This document shows, one piece after another, positions 20,720-28,990 of a stretch of DNA of 64,000 nt; within the stretch, counting starts at the first letter, position 1; each line of letters begins with the position of its first letter. The DNA comes from an uncultured Hungatella sp. Its GTDB lineage: Bacteria; Bacillota; Clostridia; Lachnospirales; Lachnospiraceae. The stretch lies in NCBI GenBank assembly GCA_947066955.1, contig CAMTAF010000002.1:42754-106753 (forward strand). The letters run 5' to 3'. The translations under genes and the position numbers were made by a program. The notes under the pieces were generated by a model that was not told the origin of the DNA, searched no databases, and saw only the letters and a program-made list of their open reading frames with translations.

Positions 20720-20780
20720 TACGGATTCTATCTTTTTAATACTACGAATTGAATACGAATATAACCATATCTATACGATT
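20720..20780 (+). promoter_or_regulatory. TACGRAT-like motif array, copy 2
   Basis: TACGGAT 20720, TACGAAT 20743, TACGAAT 20754, TACGATT 20774; spacing 23/11/20. Confidence 0.55.
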
Positions 20781-20852
20781 TTGTGATTTTATTTCCAAGA
20801 TATTCACTGTATTTATCCATATTTTTCAATAAATTTCCTTTATATTAGGAAG

Positions 20853-20869
20853 TATAATTACCTCGTAAT
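20853..20869 (+). promoter_or_regulatory. Conserved TATAAT plus ATTACCTCGTAAT, copy 2
   Basis: Same element as at 15107, 76 bp from the ATG. Confidence 0.6.
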
Positions 20870-20928
20870 GAAACAGGAATTTTCGTAAAAGAAAATCCAA
20901 AAAAAGGAAAAAGGAGAGTGCATTCATT

Positions 20929-22395
20929 ATGAGAAAGCAAACGAAATTAGTTGCGGTACTGTCCGCAGCTGCTCTGTTAGCTATCGGCGCTTCCATGACT
21001 TCCTTCGCAGCCAGCGGCTGGGCACAGGAAGATGGAACTTGGGTATATCTGGATAGCAGCGGGGACAGGGTGTATGACACCTGGAAGAAATCAGGATCCA
21101 GCTACTTCTATCTGAATGAGGATGGGGAGATGGCTGTGGATACCATTGTCGAGGATGGTGACGACAAATACTATGTGGACGCAAGCGGCGCAAGAGTCTA
21201 CAATCAGTGGGTCTCTATGGATAACGAAGACGACGAGACTGTCGGTGACAATGACGATATCTCTACTCTGTGGTATTACTTCGGCTCCAGCGGAAAGGCC
21301 TACAACGACGCTGTTAAAACTATCAACGGTAAAAAGTATATCTTCGATGACAACGGCTATATGCTGTCCGGCTGGCAGACCTATGGCGAGGATAACGATC
21401 TGTACTACTTAGGCGAGGAGAATGAGGGCTGGGCATACACCGGCTGGCAGTTCCTTGAACTGGATGAGGACATTGAGGACGATGACTATGACGATGAGGA
21501 GTGGTTCTACTTCAAACCGTCAACCGGAAAAGCCTACGTCGGCGAGAGAAAGTATATCAGCGGCAAGTACTACACTTTCGATGAGAACGGCGTAATGCAG
21601 GATAAGTGGGTAGTTGGTACGCCAGGTGCTCCGGCTTCCCAGGACAGTGCCCGTTATAGAGAGGATGCCGGTTCTCAGGAGACTGGCTGGATTTACGCAT
21701 ATCCTGTTGATGATCCCGACGAGGAAGGCGACGATCAGTACTGGTTCTATTTAGACAGCAAGGGGGTTCCTTTCAACCTGAATGGCGCTGATACTCAGTT
21801 TTTACAGTTAAATGACGGTACACGGTATGACATGGCCGAGACTGAGGTACAGAAGAAAGACAACGAAAAGTGGAAAACTCCGATCACCAATGTAGCTGCT
21901 AAGGTCATTAAGAGTAAGACTTATCTGTTCAACGACAAAGGCGAGATGCAGACCGGCGTATTTATCTTCTATGACTATGTAAGCCGTACAGGCGGAGTTG
22001 TTCTTGAGCCAGGCGTCTACTACTTCAGTAAGGAGGGTGGATCCGGTGAGGGCCAGATGCAGACCGGCAAGACCACTGTGAATTATGATGGCGACACCTA
22101 CAACTACTACTTCCAGAAGGATGGTTCTGCTTATTTAGCATACATCGCTGACGGCGCTCTGTACGATGGATATGGCGAGAGAATTGACGCTGAGGATGGT
22201 AATTCTTACGACTTAGTCGATATCGATGCTGGCATTACAATAAGAATTAAGGGGTCCAGCAAAGTTATCGAGGGTCCCGTTACTATGATCGTTAACTCCA
22301 GCGGTAAGGTCAAGAAGTCCGGAACCGTTAAGATTGATGGTTGGAAGTACACGGTTGACGACTATATCGTTACAGGTGTAGAGGCAGTCGATTAA
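20929..22395 (+). CDS. Secreted cell-wall-binding-repeat protein, paralogue 2
   Basis: First ~200 nt identical to paralogue 1; same repeats and C-terminus. Confidence 0.88.
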   Translation: MRKQTKLVAVLSAAALLAIGASMTSFAASGWAQEDGTWVYLDSSGDRVYDTWKKSGSSYFYLNEDGEMAVDTIVEDGDDKYYVDASGARVYNQWVSMDNEDDETVGDNDDISTLWYYFGSSGKAYNDAVKTINGKKYIFDDNGYMLSGWQTYGEDNDLYYLGEENEGWAYTGWQFLELDEDIEDDDYDDEEWFYFKPSTGKAYVGERKYISGKYYTFDENGVMQDKWVVGTPGAPASQDSARYREDAGSQETGWIYAYPVDDPDEEGDDQYWFYLDSKGVPFNLNGADTQFLQLNDGTRYDMAETEVQKKDNEKWKTPITNVAAKVIKSKTYLFNDKGEMQTGVFIFYDYVSRTGGVVLEPGVYYFSKEGGSGEGQMQTGKTTVNYDGDTYNYYFQKDGSAYLAYIADGALYDGYGERIDAEDGNSYDLVDIDAGITIRIKGSSKVIEGPVTMIVNSSGKVKKSGTVKIDGWKYTVDDYIVTGVEAVD

Positions 22396-22417
22396 TCTTT
22401 AGCTTCCAAACCATTAA

Positions 22418-22468
22418 TAAGGCTGTTGCTCCAGTGATGAACATCACATGGGCAGCAGCCCTTTTATT
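22418..22468 (+). terminator. Rho-independent terminator
   Basis: GGCTGTTGCTcc...gGGCAGCAGCC-CTTTT. Confidence 0.65.
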
Positions 22469-22549
22469 GCACGCGTGGCAGAATATATATGCTTCCTGTG
22501 CATCCCTGCCCCGCGCGTGAGCGGGGAAAAGCCTGTTATTCATTCTGTA

Positions 22550-22578
22550 TTGTAAAAATGCCTTGCAAATGATATACT
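22550..22578 (+). promoter_or_regulatory. Sigma-A-like promoter
   Basis: TTGTAA-17-TATACT upstream of the 22610 CDS. Confidence 0.55.
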
Positions 22579-22609
22579 AAAGTTATTCTTTCAGGAAGGA
22601 GGCAGCCCT

Positions 22610-24295
22610 ATGGCAAGAACTGTGGGTCTCGGACATCAGGATTTCGCGCAGCTGATCACCAATGATTATTTTTATATCGACAAAACCAGTTTTATAAAGG
22701 AATGGTGGGAAAACGGAGATATGGTGACCCTGATCACCAAGCCCCGCAGATTCGGCAAAACTCTGACCATGAGCATGACAGAGTATTTCTTCTCTGCAGC
22801 TTGTGCCGGACAGGAGAAGTTATTTCACAACCTTTCTATCTGGAAAGAGGAAAAATACCGGAACCTTCAGGGAACCTTTCCGATGATCAGCCTCTCTTTT
22901 GCAAATGTAAAGGAAAAAGACTACCCTTCCACTATCCTGCGGATCTGCCAGCTGGTGACAGATCTGTATAACAGAAACGCCTTTTTATTACAGAGCAATC
23001 TGCTTTTAGAAGAAGAAAAAGCGGAATACCGAAAAATTTCCATGAACATGCCGGAAGTAGTCGCCACCATGGCGATTCACAAGATGGCAGAATATCTTTC
23101 CCGCTATTACCAGAAAAAAGTGATCATTCTCTTAGATGAGTATGATACGCCGATGCAGGAAGCTTACACCAATGGTTATTGGAACGAACTCTCCGGATTC
23201 ATCCGCAGTATGTTCAATTCCACATTCAAAACCAACCCATATATGGAGCGGGGGATCATGACTGGCATCACCCGTGTAAGCCGGGAATCCATTTTTTCAG
23301 ATTTAAATAATCTGGAAGTAGTAACCGCCACATCAACCAAATATGAAACATCTTTTGGATTTACTCAGGAGGAAGTATCCCAAGCTCTGAGCGAATACGG
23401 CCTGGCCCAAAAAGAGCGTGAAGTGAAGGACTGGTATGACGGTTTTTCTTTTGGAAAGAGAACAGATATTTATAATCCATGGTCGATTCTGAATTATCTG
23501 GACAAGAAAACTTTTTCCGCTTATTGGGCAAATACCAGCAGCAACAGCCTTATAAACCAGCTGATACGGCAGGGCAGTCCGGATATAAAAATTATGGTGG
23601 AAGACCTGATGAAAGGAAGAGCCATCCATGTCCGATTAGATGAGCAGGTAATCTTCGATCAATTAGACCGCAGTGAAAGCGCTATCTGGAGCCTGTTCCT
23701 GGCAAGCGGATATCTGAAAGTAACAGAACTTTCCTTAGATGAAACCAGCGGAAAACAAGAATATTCCCTCGCTTTGACAAACAAAGAGGTTTTTCTCATG
23801 TTTGAAAAAATGATCCAGGACTGGTTCGCGCAGTCCACCCCCTCCTACAATCAATTTATCAAAGCGCTGTTGGCCGGGGATGTCAAGGCGATGAATGTCT
23901 ATATGAATCGGGTCGCTTTGTCTACCTTCAGCTATTTTGACACAGGCAAACGTCCTTCCGATGTGACAGAACCAGAACGTTTTTATCATGGGTTCGTTCT
24001 GGGCCTTATGGTAGACCTGGAAGACCGGTATCTGATCACTTCCAACCGAGAAAGCGGGTTTGGGCGGTACGACTGTGTCCTTGAGCCAAAAAGCCAAAAA
24101 GATGATGCCATCATACTGGAGTTTAAAGTACATGACCCCGATGAAGAACATTCTCTTAGAGATACTGTAGACGCTGCTCTAAAACAGATCAAGGATAAAA
24201 AGTATGCTGCTTCATTACAGCACAAGGGGATTTCCCATGAACGGGTCCGCATGTATGGATTCGCTTTTGAAGGGAAAAAGGTTTTGATTGGATAA
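22610..24295 (+). CDS. AAA-ATPase-like plus PD-(D/E)XK nuclease protein (DUF1703 type)
   Basis: ITNDYFYIDKTSFIKEWWENGDMVTLITKPRRFGKTLTMSM (Walker A-like), VIILLDEYDTPMQEAY (Walker B), C-terminal ESGFGRYDCVLEP...AIILEFKVHD nuclease motif. Confidence 0.85.
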   Translation: MARTVGLGHQDFAQLITNDYFYIDKTSFIKEWWENGDMVTLITKPRRFGKTLTMSMTEYFFSAACAGQEKLFHNLSIWKEEKYRNLQGTFPMISLSFANVKEKDYPSTILRICQLVTDLYNRNAFLLQSNLLLEEEKAEYRKISMNMPEVVATMAIHKMAEYLSRYYQKKVIILLDEYDTPMQEAYTNGYWNELSGFIRSMFNSTFKTNPYMERGIMTGITRVSRESIFSDLNNLEVVTATSTKYETSFGFTQEEVSQALSEYGLAQKEREVKDWYDGFSFGKRTDIYNPWSILNYLDKKTFSAYWANTSSNSLINQLIRQGSPDIKIMVEDLMKGRAIHVRLDEQVIFDQLDRSESAIWSLFLASGYLKVTELSLDETSGKQEYSLALTNKEVFLMFEKMIQDWFAQSTPSYNQFIKALLAGDVKAMNVYMNRVALSTFSYFDTGKRPSDVTEPERFYHGFVLGLMVDLEDRYLITSNRESGFGRYDCVLEPKSQKDDAIILEFKVHDPDEEHSLRDTVDAALKQIKDKKYAASLQHKGISHERVRMYGFAFEGKKVLIG

Positions 24296-24592
24296 AATGA
24301 AGAATTGGGGCCTTATTCTAACAGGCGGGAGAATCCCGCCTGCTGTCTTTTCTGCCGCTGCCTTTTTCATATCTTCTAACGTTTTACACACAACCAGTTC
24401 CTCATCGGAATACTCATTTTTCGTATAACGCACGGTTAATTTTATCTCCCCTAACCCTGTCAAAAAAGAACGGTTCTTCTCCAAAAAATCCAGTACTTCT
24501 CCGCGCCATAGTTCATATTCCTGTGTCAATCTGTCAACATCCATAATTTCATACAACTCATGTCCTTTTTGGATTAGCTCCTTCTCCAACAT
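24215..24592 (-). CDS. Small protein downstream of P-loop ATPase; tail shared with Rpn-like C-terminus
   Basis: Likely start MLEKELIQKGHELYEIMDVDRLTQEYELWRGEVLDFL; contains SDEELVVCKTLEDMKKAAAEK; the final ~35 aa are antisense to the 22610 CDS. Confidence 0.5.
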   Translation of the reverse strand: MLEKELIQKGHELYEIMDVDRLTQEYELWRGEVLDFLEKNRSFLTGLGEIKLTVRYTKNEYSDEELVVCKTLEDMKKAAAEKTAGGILPPVRIRPQFFILSNQNLFPFKSESIHADPFMGNPLVL

Positions 24593-24603
24593 ACCTTTAC
24601 ACC

Positions 24604-25770
24604 TCATTCCATCTCCCATCGCAGATAAAACAGAAATACATTATCTAGAATATGGATGCTTTCATCCTTCCACTCAAGCACTTGATACAGCATCCCCCTG
24701 GTCTCCAAAATCTTCTGCCAGTTTTTCAGTGAATCTCTTACTTTCTGCGTCTTTATCTCCTGAGCGCCAATATTATTTTTGATCCGCTCCATCAACTCTT
24801 CCATGCCAAGTTCTATGATAGGCGGATCATCCGCCATAACCTTTAAAATAAGGCTGTATATATCCCGACTACTCCCATCTATAAGATTGTATCTTAAACG
24901 CTGCTGCCCTCTTGTAGGCGGTCCCTCCTTCAAGACACGCACCACATCTCCATATGGAAGATTTACACAGGTAAATCTACAGCTTTCTTCCGCCATATCA
25001 TCAGTGACTTTCGCGCTTTCCTCTGACAGCAATCCTACATTTAGACAAATCGACTGCATAAGCTGGGGAGAATGAATGCTCTCCTCAGCCATCCTGGATA
25101 TGATCTTGTCATCTACTGCGATCCCCAGTCTGGCGAATCCCATCTCAGCGATTCGCTTCAATTCCTCTTTCTTCCATGGTTCCATCTCAATCACGGAAAT
25201 CCTGCCGGTAAGATCCGGGTTAAGCCGAATAGCATCATCAGAACGATAAGGAAGAGAGATGACAACCGCCTTAAACCCCATCCGAATCGTTTCTTTCAGC
25301 TGACAGGCAATATCATACTGAATCTCCGGCGGTGCATAATGGAAATCATCCAGAACAAAAACTTTTTCATATTTTTTAAAATACTCAATCACTTTATCTT
25401 TAGCGGCAAAATAATTTTTCGTAATAATTGTTGATCTCTTCTGATCTTCAGAAAAGTCGGCGTTTTGCTCGCTGACTGCCGCAGTCATGGAAATCCCAAT
25501 TTTCTTTCCAAGCCCTGACCAAAAATCATGCTCCTTTGAAAAATCATTGCCTGACATGGAAACCATATGTTCTTGCCCAATGACACTTTCGCACAACACA
25601 GTCTTCCCTAGTTTTGAGGGGCCGATGATATAGGTCAGATATCCTTCTACAGAAAGACTCTGTTCCAGACGTTCCTCATAAGTATATCTTGTCCCTTTGG
25701 AACGCCTAGACACATAAGTCATCAGAGGATAAGTTCCAGGTTTGAAAACCTCTGAAAATTTCATTTCCAT
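24604..25770 (-). CDS. P-loop ATPase (STAND/AAA-like), accessory
   Basis: YIIGPSKLGKTVLCE (Walker A), KVFVLDDFHYA (Walker B). Confidence 0.7.
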   Translation of the reverse strand: MEMKFSEVFKPGTYPLMTYVSRRSKGTRYTYEERLEQSLSVEGYLTYIIGPSKLGKTVLCESVIGQEHMVSMSGNDFSKEHDFWSGLGKKIGISMTAAVSEQNADFSEDQKRSTIITKNYFAAKDKVIEYFKKYEKVFVLDDFHYAPPEIQYDIACQLKETIRMGFKAVVISLPYRSDDAIRLNPDLTGRISVIEMEPWKKEELKRIAEMGFARLGIAVDDKIISRMAEESIHSPQLMQSICLNVGLLSEESAKVTDDMAEESCRFTCVNLPYGDVVRVLKEGPPTRGQQRLRYNLIDGSSRDIYSLILKVMADDPPIIELGMEELMERIKNNIGAQEIKTQKVRDSLKNWQKILETRGMLYQVLEWKDESIHILDNVFLFYLRWEME

Positions 25771-25851
25771 CCAATCCCCCTTCCAGTGATCAACTTATTG
25801 ATGAAAATGTATACATATTTTATCCACCGTCACCATGCCGCTGCCTTTATT

Positions 25852-26811
25852 CTATAGCATTGATAAAAATTTTGCAGACTCAGATTCTGGTATCTTTAAT
25901 ACGGCCATCGCCTGCTCCGCGGAAACATGGAATGCCTCCATCACATTTTTAATGTCCTCTAAATGCGTAGCTTTTCTTGTCTCCTCTGTTGCTTTTTGGG
26001 CCGCATTTTTCTTCATATCTTCCAATGCTTTACACACAACCAGTTCCTCCTCTCCTTCTTTCAAGCTCAGTTTCGCATTCACACACTGGTTCAGCACGTC
26101 GATCTCATCTTTTCTCAGATTCCGGAAATTACCGTTCACCGTTTTATCCAACATTTCCATATCCTTCGAGTACTTGATAAATGCCAGCACCTCCCTCAAA
26201 CTTGTGTGGAATTTATCCAGTTCCTTATCAGAAAGACCGGACGGCGCAATCAGATGCACCTGATAATCCGGCACCAGGGACAAAAGCCTCCTGTCCTTCA
26301 CGCTCATCATCTCATGCAAGGTCATCGGGCCATCCCACGGGTCCGGTGAAAAGAAGACTACCAGCGTGATCACCGGGATCAGTTTATCCTCTTTATAAAA
26401 TCCCGACAAAAATTCTCCCTCATTATGCCCTTTATAATCCTTCGCCTCTCGATGGCTTGCCGCTGCTTCCTGTACTTGTCTCGCGTAATTCAGAGCATCA
26501 TACAGCAGGTTTTTTATCGGCATGGCATAATTCACATCACTCTGATTCTCGATCCCCAATAACAAATACGCCGCCTGTTCGTCATACATGGCCGTCAGGC
26601 TCTTCATCACGTCTCGGTATTTCTGCTCCGGTTCGCCGGCGCTGTCTGCCCCATAGGGTACCGCCAGCTCTGTGATATCCAACGCTTTCAGCTGCTCTGG
26701 TCTGATCACCTGCTGGCCTCCGAAAATATAGTAATTGAAAGCATCTGCAAATATATTGTTCTGTTCCATGTAAACCTTAGTCACGGTATCTTTGCGGCCC
26801 AATCCCCTCAC
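25852..26811 (-). CDS. Rpn/YhgA-like nuclease, second full-length copy
   Basis: Nearly identical to 19493..20476 except for the linker after EDMKK (NAAQKATEETRKATHLEDIKNVMEAF). Confidence 0.72.
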   Translation of the reverse strand: MRGLGRKDTVTKVYMEQNNIFADAFNYYIFGGQQVIRPEQLKALDITELAVPYGADSAGEPEQKYRDVMKSLTAMYDEQAAYLLLGIENQSDVNYAMPIKNLLYDALNYARQVQEAAASHREAKDYKGHNEGEFLSGFYKEDKLIPVITLVVFFSPDPWDGPMTLHEMMSVKDRRLLSLVPDYQVHLIAPSGLSDKELDKFHTSLREVLAFIKYSKDMEMLDKTVNGNFRNLRKDEIDVLNQCVNAKLSLKEGEEELVVCKALEDMKKNAAQKATEETRKATHLEDIKNVMEAFHVSAEQAMAVLKIPESESAKFLSML

Positions 26812-26965
26812 CGCCTTTCCTTTTATTATCGTATGCTTTGGCAGCCATCATGTTTTATGTTTTTTCTGCTGCAGCTGTCAAATCGCCTTTGAATCTGGCT
26901 CCAGTATATCATATTTTATCCCCCTCCACAAGGCCGCCTCTCCAGATTTGTATACTCACTATTTA

Positions 26966-27026
26966 TACGGATTTTACCATTTTAATACTACGAATCGAAT
27001 ACGAATATACCCATATCTATACGATT
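26966..27026 (+). promoter_or_regulatory. TACGRAT-like motif array, copy 3
   Basis: TACGGAT 26966, TACGAAT 26989, TACGAAT 27000, TACGATT 27020; spacing 23/11/20. Confidence 0.55.
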
Positions 27027-27097
27027 TTACGTTTTTATTCCCGAAAATTTCACTGTATTTATCTATATTTTCAATCAATCTCCTTTATATTAGGAAG

Positions 27098-27114
27098 TAT
27101 AATTACCTCGTAAT
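27098..27114 (+). promoter_or_regulatory. Conserved TATAAT plus ATTACCTCGTAAT, copy 3
   Basis: Same element, 75 bp from the ATG. Confidence 0.6.
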
Positions 27115-27172
27115 GAAATAGGAATTTTCGGAAACGAGAGTTCAAAAAAGGAAAAAGGAGAGTGCATTCATT

Positions 27173-28624
27173 ATGAGAAAGCAAACGAAATTAGTTGCGG
27201 TACTGTCCGCAGCTGCTCTGTTAGCTATCGGCGCTTCCATGACTTCCTTCGCAGCCAGCGGCTGGGCACAGGAAGATGGAACTTGGGTATATCTGGATAG
27301 CAGCGGGGACAGGGTATATGATACCTGGAAGAAATCAGGATCCAGCTACTTCTATCTGAACGAAGATGGCGAGATGGCTACCAACGCTATCATTGAAGAT
27401 GGCGATACCAAGTATTATGTAGATGCGAGCGGTGCCAGAGTTACCAATCAGTGGATTTCCATGGATAACGAAGACGGCGAGACCATCGGCGACAACGATG
27501 ATATCTCTACCATCTGGTATTACTTCGGAGCCAACGGCAAGGCTAACATGAACGGTGTTAAGACTGTCAACGGCAAGAAGTATATCTTTGACGACAACGG
27601 CTACATGCTGTCTGGCTGGCAGGATTACGATGGCGACAAGTACTATCTGGGCGATGAGAATGAAGGCTGGGCCTACACTGGCTGGCAGTTCCTTGAGGTT
27701 CCGGAAGAGATGGAGAACGACGACTACGACGATGAGGAGTGGTTCTACTTCAAGCCATCAAACGGCAAGGCATATGTAAGCTCCAGAAAGTACATCAGCG
27801 GCAAGTACTACACCTTCGATGAGAACGGTGTAATGCAGGATAAGTGGGTAGTTGGTACACCAGGTGCACCGGCTTCTACAGATTACGCTCGCTACAAAGA
27901 GGATGGTTCTCAGGCAACTGGCTGGATCTACGCATATCCGACAGATGATCCGGATGAGGAAGGTGAGGATCAGTACTGGTACTATCTGGACAGCAAGGGT
28001 GTTCCGTTCAACATCAACGGCGTTGACGGCAATCCGCTTTCCTCTGCTATCAAGAAAGACAATGAGAACTGGAAAGCTCCGATCTACGGTGTAGCTGCTA
28101 AGGTTGTTAAGAGCAAGACCTACCTGTTCAACAACAAGGGCGAGATGCAGACTGGCGTATTCATCCTTGGTCTGGATGATGACGGATATCTGAATCCTGA
28201 TCTGGCTACATGGCGTACAGGCGGATCCAGCGCTCTGATGGGTATCTACTACTTCAACAAGGACAGCGGATCTACTCAGGGTGCTATGGTAACCGGCAAG
28301 GCTACTGTAAACTACGATGGTGACAACTACAACTACTACTTCCAGAAAGACGGTTCCGCTTACACAATGTACATTGCTGACGGCGCTCTGTATGATGGAT
28401 ATGGTGAGAGAGTTGACGCTGAGGATGGCAATTCTTATGACTTAGTTAGCATTGCTGACGGCGCTGTTGTAAGAATTAAGGGATCCAGCAACGTAGTTGA
28501 GGGTCCGGCTACTGTGATCGTTAACTCCAGCGGTAAGGTTAAGAAGTCCGGTACCGTTAAGATTGATGGTTACAAGTACACTGTTAACAACTATGTTGTT
28601 ACTGATGTAGAGGCTGTTGACTAA
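27173..28624 (+). CDS. Secreted cell-wall-binding-repeat protein, paralogue 3
   Basis: Same signal peptide, repeats and C-terminus. Confidence 0.88.
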   Translation: MRKQTKLVAVLSAAALLAIGASMTSFAASGWAQEDGTWVYLDSSGDRVYDTWKKSGSSYFYLNEDGEMATNAIIEDGDTKYYVDASGARVTNQWISMDNEDGETIGDNDDISTIWYYFGANGKANMNGVKTVNGKKYIFDDNGYMLSGWQDYDGDKYYLGDENEGWAYTGWQFLEVPEEMENDDYDDEEWFYFKPSNGKAYVSSRKYISGKYYTFDENGVMQDKWVVGTPGAPASTDYARYKEDGSQATGWIYAYPTDDPDEEGEDQYWYYLDSKGVPFNINGVDGNPLSSAIKKDNENWKAPIYGVAAKVVKSKTYLFNNKGEMQTGVFILGLDDDGYLNPDLATWRTGGSSALMGIYYFNKDSGSTQGAMVTGKATVNYDGDNYNYYFQKDGSAYTMYIADGALYDGYGERVDAEDGNSYDLVSIADGAVVRIKGSSNVVEGPATVIVNSSGKVKKSGTVKIDGYKYTVNNYVVTDVEAVD

Positions 28625-28650
28625 TCAAGAGTTTTTATAAGAACTGTTTA

Positions 28651-28682
28651 AGGCAGGCGGGATTTGTCCCGCCTGTCTTTTT
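28651..28682 (+). terminator. Rho-independent terminator
   Basis: GGCAGGCGGGA-TTTG-TCCCGCCTGTC-TTTTTT. Confidence 0.75.
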
Positions 28683-28684
28683 TG

Positions 28685-28880
28685 TGCACACGGGGCGGAA
28701 AGGAAATGTGGCCGCTTGCGCGGCCCCGCCCCGGCGCGGCGAGTAGGGGGAAAGGTCTCCCCTACTCGATATGCACACACGGGGCGGAAAGGAAATGTGA
28801 TCCCTTGCGCGGCCCTGCCCCGGCGAGTAGGGGAAAACCCTTCCCTGCTCGATTGCACACGCGGCGAGTAGGGAAGACAG
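28685..28880 (+). repeat. Palindromic interspersed repeat, family A: two tandem copies plus a partial third
   Basis: CACACGGGGCGGAAAGGAAATGTGGCCGCTTGCGCGGCC...CGAGTAGGGGGAAAGGTCTCCCCTACTCG repeated at 28685 and 28773, partial at 28856. Confidence 0.8.
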
Positions 28881-28990
28881 GAATTCGCAGGTTATCCGAC
28901 AGGAATAATTAAGATGTTTTTAGATTGTGGATATTCACTTTTTGGTATATAATTTAGGTATTTCACAATAATATTACCTGGAGGAAGACT

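Noticed and set aside
28664-28912. 82-aa and 77-aa ORFs on both strands downstream of paralogue 3
   Set aside because: They are translations of the tandem family A palindromic repeat; similar peptides appear in the spurious extension of 45500..46645 and in the 52865 ORF.
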